A stretch of 64,000 bases of DNA from Petaurus breviceps papuanus (GCA_028583685.1 JAMXIF010001210.1:10151468-10215467); one strand, 5' to 3'; positions 1 to 11,067 are shown, numbered from the stretch's first letter. Numbers and translations: made by a program. The notes: a model not told the origin generated them from the letters alone.

Positions 1-924
1 AATTAGAAGAAAGGCTAAAGATGAGATGACACTGTATGCAGTTACAACAGTTCTAACCTAAACTTTTCAAGTATGCTGCATACTCTAAAATAATGGAAAG
101 TGAATAAATGTAATGACATTTAATCTGATAATCATCATGAGGAGGCACAAAGAGAGCAGAAATCATCTCTGCCAACTAATACAATTTTCTTGCATGTTAA
201 AGAGATATGGTAAAGACAACACCAGTTAAGAATACAAGATCATTCACAAAACATTATGGAGAAGAATGATGGGATATTAAGAGCAATTTTGCTTTATAAA
301 ACAGCAAAAAGTCATAGGCAGAAAAAGGTCAGTAAAGAGGAAATGCTCAGAAAGCTTGACATAGAGCAAGGGGAGGGAGTTAATTTAAGATTAATTTAGG
401 AAGAATAGATGAATTTGACTAAATAAATTCAGAAGAAATCCATGCTAGAGGCAACAGAATTTTGAAGGTACTCAGGGATTGATTTGGGGGGAAAATGTTT
501 TTAAGCCTGGGTATCCCTATGTCATTCAGGCTAGAAGAGGAGGATATACTCATAGGCCCAGGGCCAGTCTGATCCACATGGGAACTTAATTTGTTCCATT
601 TCCATACCCACAATAAGTAGGAGGGTGGGGAGAAAGGAAGAGAACAAGCATTTATTATGTACCTGCTATAAATCTGATCCTCTGCTAAATGCTTTATACA
701 TGTTATTTCATTTAGAGATAGTAAGTAAAATTGTAAGAATGCACCTACCTGCCCTTGATGAGAAATTCAAAGTCCCTTTCTTCCCCTATTCTGTCCTTCA
801 CTAGGGTGCTCATTTTTTGAACATCCAAGCCCAGAACATGACAATTTCCTCAACAATTCCCAGACATTCTTAGACTTCTAAGGGACAATGGTCTTTTCAC
901 CTCCTCCAGTATGTAGGCAATACT
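1..924. other. Intergenic, no gene recognised
   Basis: AT-rich sequence without a coding or RNA gene that I can support. A short piece at about 645-715 looks like the 3' part of a MIR/L2-type retroposon on the - strand (a 'gcatttatta' start, then a 'tgctaaatgcttta' block). The remainder is unassigned. Confidence 0.6.
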
Positions 925-929
925 GTCAT

Positions 930-1232
930 CATCTAATCCTTTTGAGCCTGGCTTTGTGGCTTCCCTGGTTTCCTTCAAGTCCCAATTAAAAACCTACCTC
1001 CTACAGGAAGTATTTCCCAAATTCTCTTAAGTCTAGTGCCTTCCTTCTATAAATTATTTTCTAATTATTATATATTGGTTTGTTTGTACATCTTTGCTTA
1101 TTATTTACTCCCATTAGTTTGTGAGTCTCTCAAGAGAAAGGGCTATCTTTTCCCTTTTTCTGTATCTTGAATGTTTAGCACAGTGCCTGGAGCATAGTAG
1201 GTGCTTAATAAATGCTTGTTGACTGAATTTTG
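930..1232 (+). repeat. L2 LINE 3' end
   Basis: The segment follows the marsupial L2 3' end in order: 'ccttcaagtccca', 'ctacaggaag', a 'tctagtgccttcc' block, then 'agcacagtgcctgg' and the terminal 'gcttaataaatgcttgttga'. It is a 5'-truncated and diverged copy. Confidence 0.85.
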
Positions 1233-2774
1233 AGCCATTGAATACTTTTCTACCTTTCTTAAGTGTCTTTTTTCTTAGTGTGCTTATATTTCAAAGATTG
1301 CCCAGATCTGACTTTCTTAAAAGGAACACTTGAAAGTCATCAAAACTCTTTTTGTCCTCTAGTATATGCTCAGTGTTACAGGATAAGTTATACAACTCAT
1401 AAAAAAAGCTCTTTGCAAACCTTATAAACTTCAATATAAATGTCAGTTGTTGTCACTATTTTGTAAGTTATTTTTCTTTGCTTTTTGTTAGATCATAATG
1501 TAGCATTTTCTTTCATTTCCCACAATGAATTGTCCTGTGTATTTCTGCATTAAGTTCCTTGATACAAGATCTGTTTGTTTCTGACCACTTACAGTATTTT
1601 TTTGTCTTTTAGCTGGGAGCACTGGAACATAACCGTAGTATTTCTGTGTGAGTTAAATGTCAAGTTCTTCTTTGGTTGCATCATGTAGAGTCTGTTCACT
1701 TGCACATTACATTTTGATTCTGATACTTCTGGAAATATTTCTGTAGTTTCCCAAAATATAATATTAAGTGGGTTTTTTTTTTGTTCTTTCTTTGTGTTTT
1801 TTTCTTTTCAACTCAGTTTTTTTTTCCATTAAAGGAATCTCAATGTTTATCCCTTTTGATTGTACTTCAATAATTCTTGTCATAACATTAAATGTTGTAG
1901 TATATCTGATTCCTACTTTGCTAATAATTTCTAGCTTCTAAGGTATCTGTTCTTTTGTTTTTCTGTACATGCTAGGGAGAGCTGAGTATGTCTGTAGGCA
2001 AAAAGAGAGGTTGAAGTCATATGAAATCAAAGTGTAACTACTGGATTATGGTCCTGAAGGAGATGAGAGGAAGTTGATTATTTGGGAAGGGAGATTAACC
2101 TTAATGAATAGTTAGGTTTTTTTTTCTTTTGTGATTAGAAGAAAGGAAGACATTTAAAAAGATGATACTTTTGAGTAACGATTCCTGTTGGACGTCCTCA
2201 TTCTTTTCAGTAAATTAGGAGGGTAAATTATCAGTTAGAAAAGTGAGGGGCATGATTTAGTTGGGGATGAGACAACAAAAGAAAAGTTTTGGAACAGCCA
2301 TTGTTCCAAAAAGAGTTAATTTCCTCTTGTACAATTTGCAGTTCTACTATAGTTCTTACATTCTCTCTGTCTCTCTGTCTCTGTCTGTCTATGTCTGCCT
2401 GTGTCTCTGTTCTCTCTTGTTTCTGTCTTCTTTATTTTCTATCTCTGCTTGCATAGTCAAGTATAATTTTTTTTCAAAGGAAGGTCTGCCTCATGTCCAT
2501 TGGGCATTTTTTCTGCTTCCTCACATGTGATGTGGCAAACGTAGGAATTGCCACATAGGAATTATGTGTCTTACAATGAAAAAAAGGTTATAAACAGTGC
2601 TTTAATGATTTGCCAAAGGGATAGTGCCTACAGATGACCGATTCCCATTCTTTAATTTGCCAGTTGAAACCTATATATGAATCCTAATCCCATATAGCAA
2701 TTTACCTCAATTCAAGGACAGGCTTTCTCTGCTTTTGAAATACAGCAGACCAACATTCATTGAGTGCACATGTC
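1233..2774. other. Unassigned intergenic with a TC-rich tract
   Basis: No gene or clear interspersed repeat is recognised. Positions 2359-2447 are a degenerate pyrimidine (TCTG)n tract, which produces a spurious open frame across it. The rest is AT-rich. Confidence 0.55.
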
Positions 2775-2781
2775 ATGTGCA

Positions 2782-3095
2782 TAATAATAATCATAATAAT
2801 AGCATTTATATATTACTTTAATGCTTGCAAAGTACTTTACACATATTATTTCATTTTATTCTCACAACTACCCTGAGAAATAGGTTTATTATTATATAAT
2901 ATATGATAATATTATATATTATATATATTATTATACTATTATTATCCCTATTTTACAAATGAGGAAAACTAAGGCAGATAGAAGTAAATCAACCTGCCTA
3001 GGGTCACATAGCTAGTAAATATTTGAGGATGGATTTGAACTCTGGAACTTCTTACACCAGGTCCAGCATTCTATCCACTGTCCCTCTGAGTTGCA
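2782..3095 (-). repeat. MIR/MON1-type CORE-SINE
   Basis: Reads as the reverse complement of a MIR-like SINE: 'gcatttatatat', 'aaagtactttacaca', 'tttcatttta', 'ccctattttacaaatgagg', 'gggtcacatagctagtaa', 'gatttgaactctgg', then a 'ctatccactg' end. About 50 bases of (TA)-rich sequence at 2890-2940 have expanded inside it. Confidence 0.85.
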
Positions 3096-3577
3096 CCAAA
3101 AAAACAACAACAACAAGAAAAACCCACCAACAACTCTGCACTAAGAAGGCAGCTTCCCTGTCCTAGAATTTATAGACTAATTGGGAAGACTGAACACTTA
3201 CAAGAAAAAACTGGAACCCTCTTCCAAGGCTTAAAAAGTGATGCAGAAATATGCGTAACAGAAGCACTGCTGGAAATGCAGGTTAAGTGATTTTTTTCCT
3301 TTGATTTCCATAATTTCAGAGATATGTTTGTACAGAAAGAAAAATTGTCCCAAGGCATCTCAACAAAATAAATTCCCAATAAATCAGAGTGTTATTTATG
3401 TCAAGTACTGTGCTCACTAATGTTTGAAAGCATGCCAATAACTGTTAATTACCTCAACAAAGCCTTATCGTGCAGGATGAGCAGATTTTTTTTTTTTGGG
3501 TGTGTGGAGCTTTTAAAGATAGCTGCTTTGATTTGGAATTGTACTTTTTAAGAAGTGATTAAAATGCCCATAACCTT

Positions 3578-3646
3578 TGGCTCAGTTAATTAATTAGCAT
3601 TTATTAAGCACCTACTCAGTGTCAGACACTATGATAAGCACTGGGA
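3578..3646 (-). repeat. L2/MIR 3' tail fragment
   Basis: Contains 'gcatttattaagcaccta' and 'gataagcactggga', the typical reversed tail of an L2 or MIR. It directly abuts an L1 piece. Confidence 0.65.
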
Positions 3647-3649
3647 CTC

Positions 3650-4200
3650 CCACTGCTAGGCATATACTCTAGGAAAGTCAAAGATAGCAAGGTCCTCTAT
3701 ATAGTAGAATATTTATAGAAGCATTTTTTGTGGTATTAAAGAACTGGAAACAAAATAGATGCTTGTTGACTAAGGAATGGGAAACCAATTGTGGCACATG
3801 AACATCAGGGAATATTATTGCATAGAAAACATATGAAACAGATGCTGTGAAATAAGGAAAAGAAGGAAAACAATATACAACAACGATGTAAATGGACATA
3901 ACAAAAAGAAAAAATGCAAAATTGTAATGATTAAGCTTTACCTCAGAAAAGAGTTGAAAAGATGCATTTCCCTCTCTTCATGGCAAGGAAGGGGGACTAT
4001 AAGTATAGAATGTATTTTAAGATGGAGAAATATTTCATACATTTCAAGACAGTTGATGTGCTGTTTGGTTTTGCTGAACTTTTTTTATTCTTCTTTAAAA
4101 TTTTATTTTGCTACAAGGGATGATTAGCTGTGTAGTGGAGGGAAAGGGGGGGTATTAAAAACACATGGCGAAAAAATATACCAATAAAAATAAGATAATT
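3650..4200 (+). repeat. L1 LINE 3' end fragment
   Basis: Diverged L1 3' region in sense orientation: 'tagaatatttatagaagc', then 'ggtattaaagaactggaaac', 'gaatgggaaaccaattgtgg', and a 3' A-rich end near 4175-4200. It matches in order the L1 3' sequence that appears again on the + strand at 63.5-63.8 kb and reversed at 25-40 kb. Two short open frames over it are not genes. Confidence 0.75.
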
Positions 4201-4592
4201 TTTTTAAAGTTGATTTGAATAAATTCTCCTTGCTGAGGTATAGATATTCATTGATGTGACTGTTTCTTTAAAATATACTAGGTCTCATACATCCAAATGA
4301 GCATTATTGCCTTAAAGACAAGCCACATTGGGAATCATCTGTCCTAATGATGTCATTGTTCACTCTACTTTTTCTAAGAATTACTTTCAGGTAGCAAATC
4401 TCTGAAGGTAGATTTAAAAAAAAATTGTTGTTGTTCATACCCAAACTTGACTATTCCATAAAATAAAAAGATATTGATCTTCTGGTTTGGCTTATTAACT
4501 GGTTCTAGAAGATATTTTCCTGAATCAAACAAGCTTTTGAACAGAGGCAGCATCCATATAAAACTGTAAACAGAGAGTTTCCCAACCACAAT

Positions 4593-4664
4593 CCCTCCTT
4601 ACTTTCTCTCTCTCTGTCTCTCTCCCTGTCTCTGTCTCTCTGTCTCTGTCTCTCTCTGTCTCTG

Positions 4665-4734
<70 letters not shown>

Positions 4735-4744
4735 NNNNNNNNNN

Positions 4745-4792
<48 letters not shown>
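4593..4792. repeat. (CT)n microsatellite with assembly gap
   Basis: About 190 bases of TCTG and then pure CT repeat, interrupted by ten Ns at 4735-4744. The true repeat length is therefore unknown. Confidence 0.97.
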
Positions 4793-4794
<2 letters not shown>

Positions 4795-5334
4795 ACTTTC
4801 CTGAATGGCTAAATTAGTCTTATTAATGTATAATCACACCTCAATCCTTATACCTATAGCTTTTTACATATTGGTCTGTTCCCAGGGATATTAGATAGTA
4901 AGGTTGTGGCAGAAATGTAATGCTATGTTCTGGCACTGAAAGTAAAGGTGTACTGTTTCTTTAAGAGTGATTCCTCTCTTCTGCTCTCTACCATCCCCCA
5001 TTTGGCTAAAAGAATAAAGAGCAGGACTAAAGTAAAACAATCGGAAAAGAAAAGCACAACAGTTTATTTTATTAACATGAGCTGGAGAAACATGGCAACT
5101 AGCAGGAACAGTTTCAGATATGTGTTGAGTCATCTACTGCTTAGTAATTTAATACACTAAAACAGATTTATGCATATCAGCTATGAAAATAATGACTAAT
5201 CTGTAGTTAAAATTCCAAACTAAAGTGGATAGAGATAGTAGGGTAACAAAGAGTCCTTCTAAATAGATGTGAGTTTCCGGCTAAGACAGGACAGGTAATA
5301 TGTAAAGACAGATGTAGAAATGAACATGGGATTG
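4793..5334. other. Unassigned intergenic
   Basis: No gene or repeat that I can name. Overlapping open frames of 70-80 codons on both strands have no recognisable product. Confidence 0.5.
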
Positions 5335-5448
5335 GCAATCAATTAGCAAATATTTATTGAGCACCAAGTAATATCCTAAGAATTGGTAATACAAAGACAA
5401 AAATGAAACAAACCTTTTCCTCAAGGAGTTTACATTCCATCCAGAAAC
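5335..5448 (-). repeat. L2 3' tail fragment
   Basis: 'caaatatttattgagcacc' followed by 'ggtaatacaaagacaaa' and 'tcaaggagtttacattcca' is the reversed end of marsupial L2. Confidence 0.75.
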
Positions 5449-5496
5449 AATATGTTCACACAATCAACAAGCATTTATTAGGGTGAAAGGGAAGGA

Positions 5497-5933
5497 AAGA
5501 GAATAAGCATTTATTAAATGTAGCATTTAATATGTGCCCAGCAGGCCGGCTAGGTGGTACAGGGAATAGAGCACCAGAACTGGCGTCAGGAGGACCTGAG
5601 TTCAAATCCAGCCTCAGACACTTAACACAAAACTAGCCATGTGACCTTGGGCAAGTCACTTAACCCCAATTGCCCCTCCAAAAAGCAAAAAAAAAAAAAA
5701 TGTGCCCAGGACTGTGTTAAGCACTTTACAAATATTATCTCGTTTGATTCTTATTTGAAAAGTAGGTGCTATTATTATCACCATTTTACAGTTGGGAAGA
5801 AAAAGGCAGACAGAAGATAAGTGACTTGCTCAGAATCACACAGATGCAAAGTATCTGAAGTCACATTTGAACTCAGGTCTCTCTCCTTGACTCCAGGCCC
5901 AACATTCAATCCAATGTGCCACCAGCTGCCTGC
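5497..5933 (-). repeat. MIR/MON1 SINE, split by a younger SINE
   Basis: The left piece (5497-5541) starts 'gaataagcatttatta'. The right piece (5701-5933) resumes with 'ttaagcactttacaaatatt', 'ccattttacagttggg', 'cagaatcacacagatgc', 'tttgaactcaggtctc' and 'gccaccagctgcct'. The break is filled by a WSINE-type element with a target-site duplication. Confidence 0.88.
5532..5709 (+). mobile_element. WSINE/WALLSI-type tRNA-derived SINE with TSD
   Basis: The body runs 5542-5700: the head 'ggctaggtggtacaggg' (A-box-like), the B-box-like 'gagttcaaatcc', 'gtgaccttgggcaagtcact', 'ccccaattgcccc' and an A tail. It is flanked by a perfect 10-base duplication, ATGTGCCCAG (5532-5541 and 5700-5709), and interrupts a MIR. 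Polymerase III transcription is inferred from the family. Confidence 0.92.
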
Positions 5934-5935
5934 AT

Positions 5936-6365
5936 GAACCAAGCACCTATTATGTGCTAGGCACTATGCTAAGTGTTCCAGATACCAAGACATATACAAT
6001 ACAATATTATTCGGGTATAATACTAGTAATTAGGGAATCAGAAAAGGTCTCATATGGAAGGTAGTGCTTGAAATGAACTTCAAAGGAAGCTAGAGTATCT
6101 AAGAAGTCTCAGGGGTAAGGAGGAAGCTCATTTTAGGTGTTTGGAGTAAGGAGACAGAAGGTCATATATGAAGAAAAGCAAGTCAGCTAGTTTGACTAGA
6201 TTGTAGAGTAAATGAAGGGGAGTAAATGCACAATAAGCCTGGAAGGGTAGACTAGTACAAGATCCAGAGGAATTTCTAATGGCTAACAGAGGAGTTTGTT
6301 TGATCTTAGAGGCAATAGGGAGCCACTGAAGTTTTTTGAGCAGAAGAGTGATGTGATTATACTTG
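5936..6365 (-). repeat. L2 LINE 3' part
   Basis: Begins with 'caagcacctattatgtgc' and continues 'gcttgaaatgaacttcaaa', 'gcaatagggagccactga' and 'gagcagaagagtgatgtg', which is reversed L2 ORF2-to-3'UTR sequence. Heavily diverged. Confidence 0.8.
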
Positions 6366-6684
6366 TTCTTTAGGAATTATCATCAGTGGAAGCAATGAAA
6401 AATAATGCTGATCTTCCTTAAGCACAAGGAAGAAGTACAGAAAGTTCTTTCTTTAGTAGTGATGGCACTAGGTCTGGAAGACAGACTTTTTTATTCAATG
6501 TTTGTGCTATTTTGACCTATTTCTTGAGTCCTAAAAATGTTTTGTCTGAGGAAAGTTAATTTCCTTGTTTACATATATTTACATATATTTTATTATATAT
6601 TATACATATACATGTGTACACACACACATCTTTGAAGATGTTCATTATTTTCTAAGAGGATCAGTGATATCATGGGATGATGCT

Positions 6685-6990
6685 TTAAATTTTGGGTGAA
6701 TTGGAGATAAATGAGGCAGAGTTTCACAAAGTCATCAGCCTCTCTCTTCCAGAGAAATAGAAGTCCAGTGGCAAGACAAAAGTTAAGGTGACTAGTGATG
6801 GCCTGGGATGCAGTAGATGACCTTGGCATCTTTGAAGTCTACCTAGATGTAAGCTATCCAAGCTATTCAGTCAATTTCATGGCTGTTGGAACAAATTGTT
6901 CACATCTACCCATTCACCCCAGAAGTCTTCACATGCTTGGGGTAGACATCCCCCTAACTCACCTACAGGGTCAGTTACCCTCAAGGATAT
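6685..6990 (-). repeat. RTE-tailed SINE (MAR4-like)
   Basis: Contains 'gatggcctgggatgcagt', 'gatgaccttggcatctttga', 'catggctgttggaacaaa' and 'cacatgcttggggtagaca'. The block 'ggatgcagtagatgacctt' recurs in reverse complement near 47.3 kb, beside an RTE/BovB-type tail, so both are copies of one family. The name MAR4 is from memory. Confidence 0.65.
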
Positions 6991-7323
6991 ATAAAGGATA
7001 AAAAAGAAGATACAAGAAACAAGAAAACAGGCTAAGATCTATTTAAATAAATTGGAAGTAAATTGATAAAGTCTGAATTTAGCAGAGAGGTTGTGGAAAG
7101 GCAAAGGGAATAAATCTATGAAAAAAGAAAAGAATTAGCAAAGCTAGGTGATGCATTACATATGGGAATCAATGAAAAGAGAGAAGTCAAGTATGTTGCA
7201 AAGGTTGTGAGCCTCAGGAACTGTGACTGTCAGTATAAAAGATTCCTTGATGATCCCTTTCTCCACTCTGATATCATCTTTTTACTCCCTTAGATTTCTT
7301 CCCTTTGAAATCTGGTTATGGAA

Positions 7324-7393
7324 GCAAGGAACTGAAATTACTTCTTAATATTGAGAAAGCAAGGAACTAAAATTACTTCTTAATACGAGAAGA
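7324..7393. repeat. 35-base tandem duplication
   Basis: Two adjacent copies of a 35-base unit starting 'gcaaggaact' (7324-7358 and 7359-7393), differing at a few positions. It lies in otherwise unassigned sequence (6991-7461), which has no gene. Confidence 0.9.
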
Positions 7394-7461
7394 GTGTCCC
7401 AGCACAAAAACTTCCAAAGACTTCATTTTGAGTCTTGGTATACACCCTGCTAATACTCAAG

Positions 7462-7690
7462 TTGGATCATTGTGAAAGAGCATGGGATTTGGAATCAGAG
7501 CATCGGCTCTCCCACTTAATCTATGTGCCTTATGGGAAAGTTGATCAGCATTTCTGAGTCTTAGTTTCTCCATCTATGAAAAGAAGAAAATAATTAAAAT
7601 ACCTCTGTCACAGGCTTGTAGTGAAGGTCTAATAAGGCAATGTATATAAAGCATTTTGTAAAATGTAAAGCTATAGAAATAAGAGATATA
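7462..7690 (+). repeat. MIR-type CORE-SINE
   Basis: Sense-oriented MIR: 'gagcatgggatttggaatca', 'tcttagtttctccatct', 'aaaatacctctgtcacagg' and 'tataaagcattttgtaaaa'. Old and diverged. A 100-codon frame on the - strand here is fortuitous. Confidence 0.8.
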
Positions 7691-8879
7691 AGTAAGAGGA
7701 AGGCTGAGGAGGGAGAAGGGGAATGATGGAGACAGTTGTCCAGAGCCTGGAGTACAACTCCAGTAACAAACGGGATTTTTAACCTGAATAATCCCAGTAT
7801 GGCTTTCTGGGATGAACCAGAAAGTAGTGGGGGAAGGAGGAGGAAAGACGATACTTAGCTCTAAATGAGTTTTCAATGTGGAAATTGACTATTCAACACA
7901 TTTCCAGTATTCTTCATTTCTACCCAAATCCTTCCCCCAAGATTCTCAGTTGATCTAAATGTTGTTATTGTAGTAGGAAGTTCTGCTTTATATATATTTT
8001 AGAAACTAAGATTTTCTTTTTCTTTCCCCAAAATTTAAACATATCCATGATTTGATTATTCCTTCTATTAAGAAGTGCAGATAGAAACCTATGCTATTTC
8101 CTTCCTTTGGATTCCCATAGCACTCATTATTTTTCTCATTCATTTGGTACCAAACATTTTTTGTCTTGTTATTTTTACTTATCTTTTCAATTTGTTCAAG
8201 TAGGTGACAAGCTACCAAAGGAAAGGGACTGTGTCTGATTTATGTATTTTTGTACCTAGCACACAGAAGGTAATAAATAAATGTGTTGTTCATTGATTAA
8301 TTAAATCAATTAATTAAATCCAGTTCTTCACACTACTACTCAGCATTGTCTGAATTTTTTGGCTTTTTCCTTATTGCACAATACCAAAAGTGAAGGATGA
8401 AATAATTTGCATAACTTTTATTCTCACCAATAAATTCAGGTCTGACATAGTGACTGTGACCTTGTCCAGACAAATCTTTTAACTTCTCAATGCTATCAGA
8501 TTACAGAACAGTTGTGAATCTGCATTTGTAGAGGGAGTTCCTTGTACCAAACAACAAAAACCTGTGTCTGGACTCCCTCCAGGTGATAAAAGTTTTATAT
8601 TTATTGTAAAGCACGCAGTCTGTTCTTATAGATTAATCTGCCCATCTTCCATTTTATCATAATCCTTCAGTCTTTTATATTCTACTCCTTTGTCATAAAT
8701 CTCTTTCCTGAATCTTTCCCACAGTTCTATTAAGTTAATGTAGCTGAAGAGACAACCGCAATTGATCGTAATCCTGAACCTAAAATCCGTATGAACATTT
8801 TTTTTCAAGTGCATTCGGTGTAAATTTGGTATTTGAGGAGGCATTCTATAATTCCACTGTCGTAAAGAGATAGTCTGAT
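7691..8879. other. Intergenic with an L2 tail at 8208-8312
   Basis: Mostly unassigned. Positions 8208-8312 (+) carry an L2 3' tail ('aaagggactgtgtctga', 'tacctagcacacag', 'gtaataaataaatg') that runs into an 'attaattaaatc' simple repeat. No gene is recognised. Confidence 0.6.
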
Positions 8880-9130
8880 ATATCAATCAATCGACAAACA
8901 TTTATTAAGCCATAGTGTTAGGCTCCGTGCTAGGTGCTACGGAATACACTCTACTCTCCTGGAACCTGACAGCCAGCCTTGGAGCTAGGAAGAACTGGAT
9001 TTAAGTTCTACTTGTAAAGTATAAGGGTTTAGTGATCTTGGGCTAATCATTTAACCTCTCGAAGCCTGAGGCAACTCTAAGACTATGAACTGCTGAACAG
9101 TTTCCAATCTGCTTGGGTCTAGTTCTCTAA
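8880..9130. repeat. L2 tail (-) next to MIR fragment (+)
   Basis: 8880-8948 is a reversed L2 tail ('acaaacatttattaagcc', 'tgctaggtgctacgga'). 8965-9130 is a sense MIR remnant ('agccttggagctaggaag', 'tgatcttgggctaatcattt', 'aacctctcgaagcctgagg'). Confidence 0.7.
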
Positions 9131-9916
9131 ACCAAAGAAACCTCTGGTCAGGGCAAAAACCCAAACTCAAAACCAGCCCCTTAGTATCACTGAAATCACA
9201 GATGAGATATCAACATAATTAGCGTAGTGAAAGAATAATCAACCCGAAAAAAAAATTTCCCATATTTATTTGATATCCGGCGTCAAGTCACTCCATTTAC
9301 TGTCTCTTTTTTATTTTATTGCGGTACTGTGGAGTAGACATACTTTCTTATCTTCAAATCATCCAGAGGTTAAAACTCCTGGTTTTAAAAGAATCTAGTT
9401 AACTTAACTTTCTTGTGCCCAGGAAGGAGACTGAAATTAGGTGATTGCGGGAACTGTAAGCAGGTCGGGGGATACGGAGTTTTTGCACTCATAGGCTTTG
9501 ACTTTGTAACATTGAGAAGCAGCCGCTTTTGAAAGCGATCAGGTGAGTGCCTGGGATGGCTTGGGTCCGGAGTGAGATGCAGGTCCAGCTAGGTGATACG
9601 GTCACTCTGCCCAAGCAGCAGCCTTTTTCCTAGCTGGGATGCCTTTCGTGAAAACCTTAATTTTACAGTGAGCAGGCTGGAGGACAATTCAGGGCACGCA
9701 GTGGGCTGAAGCAGTGGTCGAGGAGCAACTCTATTTGGCCTTGTGCGCGTCGGACCGGGGGAGGGAATGATGCGCAGGGTGGGAGGAGGGGGAGAAGGGA
9801 AGGCAAGGGATAGCTCAGCCGGATTCGGACTCCCAGACCGCTTCCCGAGCGCTCCGAAACGCTTCCAGCGGGTCCCACCTCCTTCCCGGGGGTTTCCCCA
9901 CCTCTCACCGCCCTAG

Positions 9917-9953
9917 ATTTGCATAGTGCGGCCCCTTCCCCAGCTGCGATTGG
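9917..9953. promoter_or_regulatory. Octamer and inverted CCAAT box in core promoter
   Basis: ATTTGCAT (9917-9924) is a perfect POU octamer. 25 bases downstream, ATTGG (9949-9953) inside GCGATTGGCTGG is an NF-Y-type CCAAT box on the - strand. Both lie just upstream of the likely start region. Sites are seen directly; use is inferred. Confidence 0.6.
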
Positions 9954-10541
9954 CTGGCTCCGCGACCGGCCCCGCCTCCCCCAGCAGGGTTCCATCCCCC
10001 GAGCTGTCCTGAGCTGCTGGCAGCCACCGGACTGTTAAACCGCGGCGGCGGCCGGGGCGAGCTGTGGAGAAGAGTTGGCGACGCCCCGGGCGGGGGGGAG
10101 GCGGGCAGGCGGCGGGCGGCCGGAGACCACCTTAGCAGCCCCCACCACGGCCGGACCGACGGTACTGCGGCGGCGGTGGGGAACGGGGGCGCCCCAGCAG
10201 GCGAGTGGCTGGGGTCTCCGCGGCGGGCTGAGGGGGAGCGGACTCTGCTGTCCCTGGGGGGCGCGGGGAGCTCCCGGAGCTGGGGACCGCAGCGCGGGGA
10301 GTGGCGGCGGGCGGAGGGGAGCAGGAGGAGCGCTGGCTAGCCGGCGGGGGGACCGCCCGACCAACCCCCGAGCCTTTTCGGGGCTGTTAGCCACTGGGTC
10401 CCCGGCAGAAGCTCGCGCCCACGGGGAGGGGTCGGGACAGGAGCCCAATTTAAACGGCCAAAACCGAACAGCCTGGGGAGATCCTGAGGGGAGGGGACCA
10501 AGGAGGAGGGAAAGAGAGGGGGGGGCGGACCCTGCCTGGGT

Positions 10542-10617
10542 CACGTGGGGGAAGGGCGGGGTCTGTCCCGCCTCTCTTTTGTTTTGGCTGGCGCGTGCGC
10601 TAAGGGAAGACCACGTG
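10542..10617. promoter_or_regulatory. Two CACGTG E-boxes
   Basis: CACGTG at 10542-10547 (in GGTCACGTGGG) and at 10612-10617 (in ACCACGTGGG), 70 bases apart, at the 3' edge of the CpG island. Such sites are bound by USF, MYC/MAX or MiT/TFE factors; binding here is not shown. Confidence 0.5.
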
Positions 10618-10727
10618 GGTTGCATTTGCCCTCCCCTTTCCTTCCTCGGTACCAACCCTCAAATCCTCTCTCCCACTTTGCTGTATCTCTTTTTAAGATA
10701 TTAGGGTGTGGCCATGGCTGCAGTAAT

Positions 10728-10780
10728 TGTGTGTGTGTGTGTGTGTGCGCGTGTGTGTGTGCGCGCGCGCGCTCGTGCGT
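10728..10780. repeat. Alternating TG/CG tract (Z-DNA type)
   Basis: Positions 10728-10772 are an unbroken alternation of pyrimidine and purine: (TG)n, then CGCG, (TG)n and a (GC)5-6 run. It sits at the downstream edge of the promoter island. Alternating CG/TG of this length can adopt the Z form. Confidence 0.9.
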
Positions 10781-11067
10781 GTTTTATGTTCTGAACTTTA
10801 GTTCATGTGCTCTATTGGGGCGGGACTTTCCTAATTGCATAGCCTAAACTGGACCAACCCAGCACAGTCTTAAGGGGATGGAATGGAGGGGAAGTTGTTA
10901 AAGGCGCTGAGACTGTATTTGGAAGAGGATAGAGTAGTAAAGTTAGTGCTCCTGTCCGCCAAGGAGGGGGAAGGAGTAAGTCTGGCCTCACTGCTAAGCC
11001 AGGATAGTAAAACTTCCCTCAGATAGCTTTCTTCCACTGTTTTGGTAGAAGTTTTTGTCCTTCATTG

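Larger units (their letters stand above)
9430..10830 (+). promoter_or_regulatory. KANSL1L: CpG-island promoter and probable untranslated exon 1 of KANSL1L
   Basis: The only long GC- and CpG-rich stretch in the window. It lies about 13 kb upstream of the KANSL1L first coding exon and in the same direction, as expected for that gene's TATA-less promoter with a non-coding exon 1. Density peaks at 9.75-10.6 kb, with many GGGCGG-like Sp1 sites and no TATA box. The transcription start probably lies near 9.97-10.05 kb, downstream of an inverted CCAAT box. The exon 1 donor cannot be fixed by eye: candidates are ACG/GTACTG (GT at 10162), GCG/GTGGGG (GT near 10176) and the GC-type CAG/GCGAGT (10201). 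The coding exon starts with an acceptor at 23411-23413, which shows that an upstream exon exists. Long open frames on both strands here come from low stop-codon density. Confidence 0.85.

Noticed and set aside
4593-4792. CRISPR-like or coding repeat array
   Set aside because: A plain dinucleotide microsatellite without spacers, in a vertebrate genome.
1-9400. Exons of a neighbouring gene upstream (ACADL is the neighbour in human)
   Set aside because: No frame or splice-bounded segment resembling ACADL was recognised; the interval looks intergenic.
9663-10704. Open frames of 100-209 codons on both strands in the CpG island
   Set aside because: Low stop frequency in GC-rich DNA explains them. 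The translations are low-complexity (G, R, P, A rich), overlap on opposite strands and resemble no protein. An antisense RNA is possible but not visible.
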